Part shown: positions 1-8,978 of the stretch, in pieces
Position numbering within the stretch: position 1 is the first letter of the stretch
Layout of the letters: the number at the start of each line of letters is the position of its first letter
From: Asanoa ferruginea
GTDB taxonomy: Bacteria > Actinomycetota > Actinomycetes > Mycobacteriales > Micromonosporaceae
DNA length: 64,000 nucleotides
Reading direction: 5' to 3'
NCBI RefSeq assembly: GCF_003387075.1
Contig: NZ_QUMQ01000001.1
Location: 2,046,001 to 2,110,000, forward strand
Position numbers and translations under genes: made by a program
The notes under the pieces: model-generated
What the model was told of the DNA's origin: nothing
Databases searched by the model: none
The model's input: only the letters and a program-made list of their open reading frames with translations

Positions 1-806
1 TGGGCGTAGCCCCAACCCCACACCGCCACCCGGGCCTTGTGGACCGGATCCGCGATCCGCCTCAGCGCCTCGGCCGAGCGCTCGTCGTCGCCGGCGAAGT
101 AGGCCCAGTAGAAGTAGTAGGCGACGCCGAGCCCGAGCAGGGCGACCAGCAACGACGAGCCGTCGAGTTCGACGCCGACGAAGCCGAGCCCGATCGAGAC
201 GATCGACTCACCGATCACAATGATCATGACGAGCCCGTGCCGCTCGACGAAGTGCCCGGCGATCAGCGCCAGGCCGCCGATCCGGCGGAGGTACGGAACG
301 ATCGACTGCACCACCAGCGCGCCGCCCCACCACGCGGCCCGGTGTTCCTCCGGAAGCAGGCCGCCGGCCAGCACCAGCCCGGCGGCAATCAGGTTGAGCG
401 GCGCGAACCCGGTCGCGGCCCGGAACGCGTCAAGCCCGGCCGACCGCAGGAACAGCACGCTGTGCGCGACGCTGACGACCATGAAGCCCGCGCCGAACGC
501 CCAGCCGTTGTCGCCGAACGCCTCGGGGATCGACAGCGCGATGATCAGGAACCCGGCCATGCCGACCAGCAACATGCTGCGGCGGAAGGTGCTGGTCGGC
601 GCCACGGCGTTGGTGAGCCAGGCATAGCCCGAATACATCCACCAGATGATCCCCAGCATCAACACCGTCTCGCCGAACGTGCTCCAGCCGAGATGCTCGG
701 CCAGCGCGTCGGTGAGCTGCGTGATCGTGAAGACGAAGACCAGGTCGAAGAAGAGCTCGAGGGTCGTGACCCGCACCGCGGGCTCGACGGGAGTCGGGTC
801 CGTCAC
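1..806 (-). CDS. LtrA-family membrane protein (partial, C-terminus outside window)
   Basis: The minus strand reads without a stop from a GTG at 806 to the window edge, giving about 268 residues of a multi-pass membrane protein. It opens with VTDPTPVEPAVRVTTLELFFDLVFVF, and the ELFFDLVFVF block near the N-terminus is the hallmark of the low-temperature-requirement protein A family. Several hydrophobic helices follow, including one with the conserved HGLVMIIVIGESIVSIG segment. The molecular role of LtrA proteins is not established. The gene is convergent with nothing visible here and lies just upstream of the minus-strand two-component genes, separated by about 20 bases. Confidence 0.8.
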   Translation of the reverse strand, partial: MTDPTPVEPAVRVTTLELFFDLVFVFTITQLTDALAEHLGWSTFGETVLMLGIIWWMYSGYAWLTNAVAPTSTFRRSMLLVGMAGFLIIALSIPEAFGDNGWAFGAGFMVVSVAHSVLFLRSAGLDAFRAATGFAPLNLIAAGLVLAGGLLPEEHRAAWWGGALVVQSIVPYLRRIGGLALIAGHFVERHGLVMIIVIGESIVSIGLGFVGVELDGSSLLVALLGLGVAYYFYWAYFAGDDERSAEALRRIADPVHKARVAVWGWGYA

Positions 807-827
807 CCCGCGAATCCTAAGTGCTGC

Positions 828-1490
828 CTAGGTCAGGCCGGCATCCTGCGCTAGGAGGGCTACCTGGACCCGGTTGTTGAGGTCGAGCTTGGTCAGCATC
901 CGGGTCATGTGTGCCTTGACCGTGGCCACGCTCATGAACAGCTCGGCACCGATCTCCGCATTGGACAGACCCCGGCCCACGGCGACCGCGACCTCGATCT
1001 CCCGCTCGCTCAGCCGGGCCAGCAGCTCACGGGAGCGGTTGCGGCGGGCGTCGGCCCCGTCGTCGGCGACGTGTGCGATCAGCCGGCGGGTCACCCGGGG
1101 CGACAGGATCGGCTCACCCGCGGCGACCCGGCGCACCGCCCGCACGATCTCGGCCGGCGGGGTGTCCTTGAGCAGGAAGCCGCTGGCGCCGGCCCGCAGC
1201 GCGCGCAGCACGTACTCGTCGGCTTCGAAGGTCGTCAGCACCAGCACCTCGGGCGCGCCCGCCACCCGGCGCAGCCGCTCGGTCGCGGTCAGGCCGTCCA
1301 TCTTCGGCATCCGGATGTCCATCAGCACGACGTCGGGCGAGACCGCCGCCACCGCGGCCGCGACCTCGGAGCCGTCGGCCGCCTCGCCGACCACGCTCAG
1401 CTCCGCGGTGCCACCGAGGATCATCGACAGGCCGGCGCGGACCAGCGGGTCATCGTCGACGATCAGGACACGCACGGGGTTGTCGGTCAT
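828..1490 (-). CDS. NarL/LuxR-family response regulator
   Basis: A 220-residue response regulator. The N-terminal receiver domain shows the acidic pocket in VLIVDDDPLVRAG, the phospho-acceptor Asp in VVLMDIRMPKMDG (about residue 58) and the conserved Lys in LLKDTPP. The C-terminal LuxR helix-turn-helix runs from LSEREIEVAVAVGRGLSNAEIG to the end. I chose the ATG at 1490 because it overlaps the kinase stop by the 4-base ATGA typical of translational coupling; an ATG at 1499 is possible. It is the partner of the upstream histidine kinase and probably controls the divergent ABC exporter. Confidence 0.93.
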   Translation of the reverse strand: MTDNPVRVLIVDDDPLVRAGLSMILGGTAELSVVGEAADGSEVAAAVAAVSPDVVLMDIRMPKMDGLTATERLRRVAGAPEVLVLTTFEADEYVLRALRAGASGFLLKDTPPAEIVRAVRRVAAGEPILSPRVTRRLIAHVADDGADARRNRSRELLARLSEREIEVAVAVGRGLSNAEIGAELFMSVATVKAHMTRMLTKLDLNNRVQVALLAQDAGLT

Positions 1491-2710
1491 GCCGGCCACG
1501 GTAGCCAGGCGCGCAGCTCGAAGTCGCCCGTGTCGGTGCGGCCGTGGGTCAGCCGGCCACCGGCCAGCCCGGCCCGCTCGACCAGACCGACGATGCCCGT
1601 GCCGGTGCCCGGAATCGTCGCGGCCGCGCCCACCGGCGCCGGGTTGCGCACGGAGACGGTCAGGCCGCTGCCGGCCGTACCCTCGAAATGGATGTCGACC
1701 AGCACGCCCGCGGCGTGCTTACGGGCATTGGTCAAACCCTCCTGGACGATGCGGTACGCGTTGCGCCCGACCGCCGCCGGCACCGCGTCGAGGTCGTCGA
1801 CCCGGCAGTCGACCCGCACCTTCATCCCAGCGCCGCGCGATTCCTCGATCAGGGCCGGCACGTCGGCCAGCGTCGGCTGCGGCCGGATCGGCTCGCCGTC
1901 TTCCTCGCGCAGCACGCCGATCACCTCGCGCAGGTCCTGCAACGCCTGGTGCGCGCTGGCCCGGATGACCGACGCGGCCCTGGCGATCTCCTCGGACGGT
2001 GCGTCGGGACGGATCTCCAGTGCGCCGGCGTGCAGGCTGAGCAACGAGATCCGGTGTGCCAGCACGTCGTGCATCTCGCGGGCGATCCGGGCGCGTTCGA
2101 GGTGTTGCGCCTGCGACACCCGCAACTGTTGCTCGGACTCGGCCCGCACGGCCCGGTCGTGCAGCGAGACCACGAGCTGGCGGCGCGCCCGGACGAACAT
2201 CCCCCACGCGAACACCGCGACCGTCGTCAGCACGGCGAACGCGGTGACCAGCCAGTAGGGCAGGTCCGGATCCGGCCGCCAGGCCAGGAAGATCGGCGTG
2301 GTGGCGGCGCTGAGCAGCGCGATCGGGCCGGAGATGCCGATCCGGCGATGCACGGCGACGGTGAACAGCGTGACCAGGCCGGCGGTCGCGGCGGTCAGTG
2401 ACACCCCGCCGACCGGAACCATGATCAACGCGGTCGCGACCGGCCAGCGGCGGCGGAACCAGAGCAGGAAGGGCGACGCCGCACCCAAGGCGATGTCGAG
2501 CCAGCGGGCCGTGCTGGAGAGGCTGTCGTCGTTCCACACGCTGGCGCTGAAGAGGCCGACCGTGACGACCGCCACCACGAAGATGATCGAGTCGACGACC
2601 CAGTCGCGGGTGGATCGCCGGCGGGCCGGACGCTCCGCGTCGACGGTTTGGAGGAGCCCACCCGGCAGCAGGGACGGAATGTCCGGACCGACCCGGGTTG
2701 CCGCACTCAT
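1487..2710 (-). CDS. Two-component sensor histidine kinase (NarL/DesK type)
   Basis: A 407-residue membrane kinase. A run of about five hydrophobic helices occupies roughly residues 45-190. The HisKA_3 dimerisation helix follows, with the phospho-accepting His in RIAREMHDVLAHRISLL, and then a HATPase domain with the GTGTGIVGLVERAGLAGG ATP-binding loop near the C-terminus. The ATG at 2710 was preferred to an in-frame ATG at 2842 because the extra 44 residues are Arg-rich, lack family similarity and run into the divergent promoter region. Its stop overlaps the regulator start. The sensed signal cannot be read from the sequence. Confidence 0.93.
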   Translation of the reverse strand: MSAATRVGPDIPSLLPGGLLQTVDAERPARRRSTRDWVVDSIIFVVAVVTVGLFSASVWNDDSLSSTARWLDIALGAASPFLLWFRRRWPVATALIMVPVGGVSLTAATAGLVTLFTVAVHRRIGISGPIALLSAATTPIFLAWRPDPDLPYWLVTAFAVLTTVAVFAWGMFVRARRQLVVSLHDRAVRAESEQQLRVSQAQHLERARIAREMHDVLAHRISLLSLHAGALEIRPDAPSEEIARAASVIRASAHQALQDLREVIGVLREEDGEPIRPQPTLADVPALIEESRGAGMKVRVDCRVDDLDAVPAAVGRNAYRIVQEGLTNARKHAAGVLVDIHFEGTAGSGLTVSVRNPAPVGAAATIPGTGTGIVGLVERAGLAGGRLTHGRTDTGDFELRAWLPWPA

Positions 2711-2840
2711 GAGCAAAGGGTACGAGCCAATCGGCACGATCGGCATGCGACCAAAGTCGGTATCGGTCGGCGACCTTCGGCGCGTGCTATCGACCTTGGC
2801 CCGACGCGCTGGACCACCTGGCGACCGCAGGATTGTCGGC

Positions 2841-3733
<893 letters not shown>

Positions 3734-3737
<4 letters not shown>

Positions 3738-4528
3738 CCGCCACCCTGACGTCCACCCGCCCGCCCAGCGCGCCGCCGCAGACCTTCACCCGGCCGAGCA
3801 TGGCCCGGCTGACCAGCGTCGAACTGCGCAAGATGGCCGACACCCGGGCCGGCCTGTGGCTGATGGTGGTCACCGCGCTGATCTCGGTGGCGGTCGTGGT
3901 GATCCAGCTCTTCGCCGCGGAGCCGGCGGCGCAGACGTTCAAGAACATGTTCCAGTCGACCCTGTTCCCGACCGCCATCCTGCTGCCGGTCCTCGGCATC
4001 CTCTCGGTGACCACCGAGTGGAGCCAGCGCACGGCGCTGACCACGTTCGCGCTCACGCCGCAGCGCCAGCGGATCGCCGGCGCCAAGTTCCTGGCCGCGG
4101 CCGTGCTCGGCGTTGTCGCGGTGGTGCCGGGCCTGGCCATGGCGGCCATCGGCAACGCGGTCGCCGGCGCGATGGACCCCGCCGCGGGAAGCTGGTCGTT
4201 CGGCGGCATGCTGCTCGGCTACGCGGTGCTGTTCAGCGTCATCAACATCCTGTTCGGCATCGGCTTCGGCATGCTGTTCATGAACACGCCGGTCGCGATC
4301 GTGCTCTACTTCGTGGTCCCGACCGTCTGGTCGCTGCTCACCTCGCTCATCTCCGGCCTGAAAGGCACGGCCGAGTGGCTCGACCTGAGCGTGACGTCGA
4401 CACCGCTGTTCGACGACACCGCCCTCAGCGGCGGTGAGTGGGCCAAGCTCGCCGCGTCGGTCGCGGTCTGGGTGCTGCTGCCCTGCGTGCTCGGCGTGGC
4501 CCGCCTCCTGCGGCGGGAAGTTAGCTGA
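3734..4528 (+). CDS. ABC-2 type transporter permease
   Basis: A 264-residue permease with about six hydrophobic helices: a first helix near residues 40-65 (GLWLMVVTALISVAVVVIQLF), a pair around residues 75-150, and a final helix (LAASVAVWVLLPCVLGVARLL) at the C-terminus. It starts in the ATGA overlap with the ATPase. The large extracytoplasmic domain of BceB-type permeases is absent, so a simple ABC-2 export dimer is likely. The transported substrate is unknown. Confidence 0.9.
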
Positions 4529-4535
4529 ATCCCTT

Positions 4536-4557
4536 GGCCTGTCTCGTGGGACAGGCC
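4536..4557 (+). terminator. Short hairpin after the ABC permease
   Basis: Perfect 8-bp inverted repeat GGCCTGTC/GACAGGCC with a 6-base loop starting 8 bases after the permease stop. It is followed directly by a larger hairpin, so the two may act as a tandem terminator. Confidence 0.5.
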
Positions 4558-4560
4558 CGA

Positions 4561-4598
4561 GTGGGCGGTCGCGGGTCGGGGGTCCCGCGGCCGCCCAC
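4561..4598 (+). terminator. Strong hairpin terminator of the ABC exporter operon
   Basis: A 15-base arm beginning GTGGGCGGTCGCGGG pairs with 4584-4598 with one mismatch, leaving an 8-base loop; TCTTT follows. It lies between the permease and the SEC-C gene and probably ends the exporter transcript. Confidence 0.7.
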
Positions 4599-4620
4599 GC
4601 TCTTTCGCCAGAATGACGGG

Positions 4621-5001
4621 ATGGCCAGTTGTCCCTGCGGTTCCGGTCTCGACTACGACGAGTGCTGTGGCCCGTTGCACCGCGGCGAGATCGCGGCACC
4701 CACCGCCGAGCGGCTGATGCGCTCGCGGTTCAGCGCGTTCGCCCTGGGTGAGGTCGACTACCTGCTGCGCACCTGGCACAGCAGAACCCGGCCGGAGACA
4801 CTCGACCTCGACCCGGCACAGCGCTGGATCCGGCTCGAGGTGCTCGACACCGCCAAGGGCGGCCCGGCTGATCAGACCGGCGTCGTCGAGTTCCGGGCGA
4901 TCTACCGGCAGGCCGGCCACACCGACGAGTTGCACGAGCGCAGCCGCTTCGTCCGCGAGGATGGCGCCTGGGTCTACGTAGGACCGTTGCCACCGCGCTG
5001 A
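4621..5001 (+). CDS. YchJ-like protein with N-terminal SEC-C zinc motif
   Basis: A 126-residue protein that begins with the zinc-binding SEC-C motif CPCGSG-x6-CC. It continues with the YchJ/UPF0225 signature HRGEIAAPTAERLMRSRFSAFALGEVDYLLRTWH and ends in a compact NTF2-like domain (RFVREDGAWVYVG). Length fits the family. The start is the ATG at 4621, just before the first Cys. The function of YchJ proteins is not settled; the SEC-C motif is the one SecA uses to bind SecB and the ribosome. The FAD monooxygenase follows 24 bases downstream. Confidence 0.88.
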   Translation: MASCPCGSGLDYDECCGPLHRGEIAAPTAERLMRSRFSAFALGEVDYLLRTWHSRTRPETLDLDPAQRWIRLEVLDTAKGGPADQTGVVEFRAIYRQAGHTDELHERSRFVREDGAWVYVGPLPPR

Positions 5002-5025
5002 CGCGGCGGGAGGAGACTGTGCGGC

Positions 5026-6051
5026 ATGACGGATCCGCGGGTGTTGATCGTTGGGGCCGGGATCGCCGGGCTGGGTGCGGCGCACGCGTTGCGGGCCAAG
5101 GGGATCCGGGCCGACCTGTTCGAGCGCAACCCGCGACCGGATGGCGGCGGGACCGGGATCTACCTGCCGGCCAACGCCGTACGCGCGCTGACCACGCTCG
5201 GTTTCGGTGACGCGATCCGGGCGGCCGGGCACGAGATCCACCGCGTGCGGCTGCTCGACCACCGCGGCCGGCCGCTGATCGACCTGCCGATCGACGACGT
5301 CTGGGGCGGCATCGGGCCGAGCGTCGCGGTGCGGCACGCCGACCTGCGGCGGATCCTGCGCACCGGCCTGGCCGCCGACGTGCTGGTCAAGACGTTCGTC
5401 TCCGACGACGCGGCACCCTACGACCTGGTGATCGGCGCCGACGGGGTCCGCTCAGCGGTGCGCGAGTGGGTGTTCCCGGACGCGGCCCCGCCCCGCCCGG
5501 TCGGCGAGTTGGCGTGGCGGTTCATCGCCGACGGCTATCCCGAAGAGCATCTGTGGTGCACCTGGCAGGGCAACGGCCGCACCTTCCTCGCCCTCTCGCT
5601 CGGTGGTGGGCAGGCCTACTGCTACGCCGACCTGACCGCGGCGTCACCGCCCGCCGACTGGCGGCCGCTGTTCGACGACTTCCCGGAGCCGGTCCGCCGC
5701 CTGGTCGCGGGCGCCACCGACGTGCACGAGGGCACCATCGAGGAGGTCTTCCTCGACTCGGTGACCCGTGGCAAGAGCGTGCTGATCGGCGACGCCGCGC
5801 ACGCCTACTCGCCCAACATGGCCCAGGGCGCGGCGCTCGCGTTGGAGGACGCGATCGTGCTGGCCGACCACGTTCCTGATCTGGAGGGCTACGCCCGCCG
5901 GCGGATCCCGCGCGCCCGCTGGGTGCGCGACCAGACCCGGCGCCGCGACCGCGCTCGGCACCTGCCGCCACTGGTACGCGACACCGTGCTGCGCACGGTC
6001 GGCCCGAGGCTGTTCAAGGCCGCCTTCCGGCCGTTGCTGGACCCGCCGTAG
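5026..6051 (+). CDS. FAD-dependent aromatic-type monooxygenase
   Basis: A 341-residue flavoprotein of the PHBH/UbiH fold. It has the dinucleotide-binding GAGIAGLGAAHALRAKG at residues 10-26, an Arg-containing FAD contact in VRHADLRRIL, the DLVIGADGVRSAVR fingerprint near residue 135 and the second FAD motif LIGDAAHAYSPNMAQGAALALEDA near residue 250. Such enzymes hydroxylate or epoxidise small organic substrates with NAD(P)H and O2. An AGGAGA ribosome site lies 12 bases before the ATG. At 341 residues it is shorter than typical 380-400 residue relatives. The substrate is unknown. Confidence 0.92.
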   Translation: MTDPRVLIVGAGIAGLGAAHALRAKGIRADLFERNPRPDGGGTGIYLPANAVRALTTLGFGDAIRAAGHEIHRVRLLDHRGRPLIDLPIDDVWGGIGPSVAVRHADLRRILRTGLAADVLVKTFVSDDAAPYDLVIGADGVRSAVREWVFPDAAPPRPVGELAWRFIADGYPEEHLWCTWQGNGRTFLALSLGGGQAYCYADLTAASPPADWRPLFDDFPEPVRRLVAGATDVHEGTIEEVFLDSVTRGKSVLIGDAAHAYSPNMAQGAALALEDAIVLADHVPDLEGYARRRIPRARWVRDQTRRRDRARHLPPLVRDTVLRTVGPRLFKAAFRPLLDPP

Positions 6052-6085
6052 ATCGGTCGGCTGTTACGCTGAACCGGCCCCGCGC

Positions 6086-6099
6086 GGAGAGCGCTCTCC
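6086..6099. promoter_or_regulatory. LacI-type operator in front of the LacI gene
   Basis: Perfect 14-bp palindrome GGAGAGCGCTCTCC with the central GCGC step typical of LacI-family operators, 20 bases upstream of the regulator GTG. The identical 14-mer recurs at 11719-11732 in front of the beta-helix gene, which suggests autoregulation plus control of that gene. Confidence 0.7.
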
Positions 6100-6119
6100 A
6101 CTGATCATAGGAAGCACAC

Positions 6120-7154
6120 GTGACCACCGACGGCGCGCGCCTACCCACGCTCGAAGACGTCGCCCAGGTCGCTGGCGTGTCCCGGGCCACCGTCTCCCGG
6201 GTGATCAACGGGATCCGCAACGTCAACCCCGAGTTGCACGAGGTCGTGTGGAACGCCGTGCAGGCAACGGGATACGTGCCCAACCGGGCGGCCCGCTCAC
6301 TGGTCACCCGCCGCACCGGCACGATCGCGCTCGTCGTCTCCGACGCGGAGAGCCACGACGACGACCCGTTCATGAGCCGCTTCTTCAGCGACCCGTTCTT
6401 CGGCCGGGTGGTCGGCGGCCTGCTCAGCACGCTACGCCCGGCCCGCATGCAGTTGGGCCTCCAGTTGGTCGGCACCGACGAGGCCCGCAAACGCCTGGTC
6501 GGCGACCTCCGCCAGGGCCAGGCCGACGGCGCCGTCGTCCTCTCGCTGCACCCCGACGACACGCTCCCGGCCCTACTGATCGACGCCGGCGTGCCCGGCG
6601 TGGTGATCGGCCGGCCGGCAACGCCGGTCCCGATCAGCTACGTCGACGTGGCCAACGACCGCGGCGCCGCCCTGGCCGCCGAACACCTGGCGGCGACGGG
6701 CCGGCGCCGGCTCGGCATGATCACCGGTCCGGCGCACGTGCCGGCGAGCGCCGACCGGGCCGCCGGCTTCCGCACGGCACTGACCGGGTTCGGCGCGATC
6801 CCGTCGGTCGAGGGCAACTTCACCCACGAGAGCGGCGACGCGGCGATGCGGCGGCTGATCGCCTCGCACCCCGACCTCGACGGGGTCTTCGTGGCCAACG
6901 ACCTGATGGCCCAGGGTGCGTTGAGCGTCCTGCGCGAACTCGGGCGGCGGGTGCCGGAGGAGATCGCGGTGGTCGGCTTCGACGACAGCAGCGCGGCGCT
7001 CGCGGCCCGGCCGCCGCTGACCACCGTGCGCCAGCCGCTCGAGGACATGGCCGCGGAAAGCGCCCGCCTGCTCATCGCCCACATCGACAACCCGAAGCTG
7101 CTCCCGCAAACCGTCATCTTCGAACCAACACTGGTGGTGCGGTCCTCCGGCTGA
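6120..7154 (+). CDS. LacI-family transcriptional regulator
   Basis: A 344-residue sugar-responsive repressor. The LacI helix-turn-helix and hinge are at residues 8-60 (TLEDVAQVAGVSRATVSRVING...YVPNRAARSL), followed by a type-1 periplasmic-binding-like effector domain with GRPATPVPISYVDVANDRGAALA and DGVFVANDLMAQGALSVLRELG. The C-terminus has VVGFDDSSAALAARPPLTTVRQP. The GTG at 6120 starts just ahead of the DNA-binding domain. A perfect 14-bp palindrome precedes the gene and recurs upstream of the secreted beta-helix protein at 8979-11654, the most likely target. Confidence 0.93.
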   Translation: MTTDGARLPTLEDVAQVAGVSRATVSRVINGIRNVNPELHEVVWNAVQATGYVPNRAARSLVTRRTGTIALVVSDAESHDDDPFMSRFFSDPFFGRVVGGLLSTLRPARMQLGLQLVGTDEARKRLVGDLRQGQADGAVVLSLHPDDTLPALLIDAGVPGVVIGRPATPVPISYVDVANDRGAALAAEHLAATGRRRLGMITGPAHVPASADRAAGFRTALTGFGAIPSVEGNFTHESGDAAMRRLIASHPDLDGVFVANDLMAQGALSVLRELGRRVPEEIAVVGFDDSSAALAARPPLTTVRQPLEDMAAESARLLIAHIDNPKLLPQTVIFEPTLVVRSSG

Positions 7155-7239
7155 ATTGATTCCCGGGATCGCCGGGGCGGCAAGCCCGGGGCGGCGCGGC
7201 GCGGACAGTCCGACCCGCGGCACGGCTCGGGCCGCCGCG

Positions 7240-7720
7240 GTCCGGCGCAACCCCGCGCTGCACAGCCCAGCGCGGCACAACCCGGCGCGGCCCTCGCGCG
7301 GCACAACCCGGCGCGGCCCCCGCGGCACAACCCTGCGCAGCACGGCCTGGCACGGCGCAGGCCTGCCCGGCACAACCCGGCGCGGCCCCCGCGCGGCACA
7401 ACCCGGCGCGGCCCCCGCGCGGCACAACCCGGCGCGGCCCCCGCGCGGCACAACCCGGCGCGGCCCCCGCGCGGCACAACCCGGCGCGGCCCCCGCGCGG
7501 CACAACCCGGCGCGGCCCCCGCGCGGCACAACCCGGCGCGGCCCCCGCGGCACAACCCCGCGCAGCACTGCCTGGCACGGCGCAGGCCCGCCCGGCGCGG
7601 CCCCCGCGCGGCACAACCCGCGCGGCCCGACGCGGCAACCCCGCGCGACACAACCCCGCGTGGCCCCGGGCGGCACGATGCGGCGCGGCCCGCACGGCAC
7701 AACCCGGCGACGGCGGCGCA
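7240..7720. repeat. GC-rich 26-bp tandem repeat region
   Basis: A perfect core of 26-bp units containing GCACAACCCGGCGCGGCC starts at 7371, 7397, 7423, 7449, 7475, 7501 and 7527 (the last unit is 24 bp), flanked on both sides by degenerate copies. Each unit contains the self-complementary CGCGG-CCC-CCGCG. Because 26 is not a multiple of three, all frames stay open with 26-residue Pro/Arg/Ala periodicity, so the long reading frames here are by-products of the repeat. No gene is seen from 7155 to 8097. Confidence 0.85.
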
Positions 7721-7803
7721 GAAGCGGCGCCGCGCGGGAGACGTCTGGTGCGCGCAGGTCCCGCCTGAGGCGCCGACCTCGGCGCCCGAAGGCCGCATGC
7801 CAT

Positions 7804-7867
7804 TGATCATTTGCACCGGATCTGCAGGCTTTCCGCCTCCCACCATGATCATGTGTGCCGGATCCGC
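7804..7867. repeat. Pair of 22-bp imperfect direct repeats
   Basis: TGATCATTTGCACCGGATC... at 7804-7825 recurs as TGATCATGTGTGCCGGATC... at 7846-7867, 18 of 22 bases matching, 42 bases apart. Looser GATCA/GATCG copies continue to about 7950. The tract is notably poorer in GC than the 26-bp repeat beside it. Its role is unknown. Confidence 0.4.
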
Positions 7868-8097
7868 ACGACACGCCGCGGTGAGTGTCGATCAGGTGCA
7901 CACGATCAAGCGGATCGGGCTTGCTGGTGTTGACCAGCTGCAAACGATCACCGCACCTTGCTGCGCCGCTCGCCTAAGACCGGCCAAGCCGCGGCCGCGA
8001 CCTACCGCATTCCGAGCACCTGCGAGCCCCTTCTTAGGGGGCGTCGGGACCCAGCCGGGTCCGCGGTTTGGAGCGGAATGCCAGGCAGAATGGTTCG

Positions 8098-8976
8098 GTG
8101 ACCGCACCTGTTGCCGAGATTGATGTCAACCTCGATCTGGTCGCCCGGCTGCTGCGGGCGCAGCAGCCCGACCTCGCCGACCGTCCACTTCGGCTCGTCG
8201 CCAACGGGTGGGACAACACGATCGTGCGGCTTGGCGATGATCTCTGCGTGCGGTTGCCGCGGCGGCAGGTTGCGGTTCAGCTTCTGGTCAATGAGCAACG
8301 GTGGCTGCCGACCATCGCCACGCACCTGCCGCTCAGCGTTCCCACGCCGGTGCGGCTTGGTGTGCCCGGCGAGGGCTATCCGTGGCCGTGGTCGGTCTGC
8401 CGGTGGTTCGAGGGCGAGATCGCGTCAATGGTGCCCGTCGTTGAGCGGCGGGCCGTCGCCGCCGAGCTAGCCGAGTTCATGAACCGGCTGCACGTCCCCG
8501 CGCCTGACGACGCTCCCGCCAACCCGGTGCGCGGCGTGCCGTTGGTCGTGCGCGACGAGCAGATTCAGGACCGGCTGACCAGCGGCAAGCTCGACCGCGA
8601 AGACGAGTTGCGCGACCTCTGGGACGAGTTGCGCGCGGCGCCCGAGTGGACGGGGCCGAAGGTCTGGCTGCACGGCGACCCGCACCCGGCCAACCTCGTT
8701 CTGCGCGGGCAGCCGGCCACGCTCGCGGCCGTGCTCGACTTCGGTGACCTGACCGCCGGTGATCCGGCCACCGATCTCGCCGCCGCCTGGCTGGTGTTCG
8801 ACGCCGAAGGGCGCGCCGCCTTCCGGGCCGGTATCGAGGCCGACGAGGCGACCTGGCGGCGGGCTCGGGCCTGGGCGTTGGCCATCGGCACGGCGATAGC
8901 CGTGTTCGCCGACATCCACCCCGGTTTGGCGGATGCCGGCGAACACGCGATCAATCAGGTGCTGTCAGCGGACTGA
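8098..8976 (+). CDS. Aminoglycoside phosphotransferase-fold (APH) kinase
   Basis: A 292-residue protein kinase-like phosphotransferase. It shows an N-lobe with GWDNTIVRLGDDLCVRLPRR, the catalytic loop WLHGDPHPANLVL (Brenner motif HGDxHxxN) near residue 200 and the metal-binding Asp in AVLDFGDLTAGDPATDLAAAW. Family members phosphorylate small hydroxylated molecules; only some give aminoglycoside resistance, so resistance should not be assumed. The GTG at 8098 is preferred over an in-frame TTG at 8068. The gene stops 2 bases before the convergent beta-helix gene ends. Confidence 0.85.
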   Translation: MTAPVAEIDVNLDLVARLLRAQQPDLADRPLRLVANGWDNTIVRLGDDLCVRLPRRQVAVQLLVNEQRWLPTIATHLPLSVPTPVRLGVPGEGYPWPWSVCRWFEGEIASMVPVVERRAVAAELAEFMNRLHVPAPDDAPANPVRGVPLVVRDEQIQDRLTSGKLDREDELRDLWDELRAAPEWTGPKVWLHGDPHPANLVLRGQPATLAAVLDFGDLTAGDPATDLAAAWLVFDAEGRAAFRAGIEADEATWRRARAWALAIGTAIAVFADIHPGLADAGEHAINQVLSAD

Positions 8977-8978
8977 CC

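Noticed and set aside
39-854. A 271-residue plus-strand protein at the window start
   Set aside because: It is antisense to the LtrA-type membrane protein, whose ELFFDLVFVF motif and helices are clear.
7371-7550. CRISPR array
   Set aside because: Units are directly adjacent with no variable spacers and no cas genes are nearby.
7156-7943. Long overlapping proteins on both strands across the 26-bp array
   Set aside because: Periodic Pro/Arg/Ala or Gly/Arg/Cys text repeats every 26 residues in every frame, as expected from a 26-bp tandem repeat without stops.
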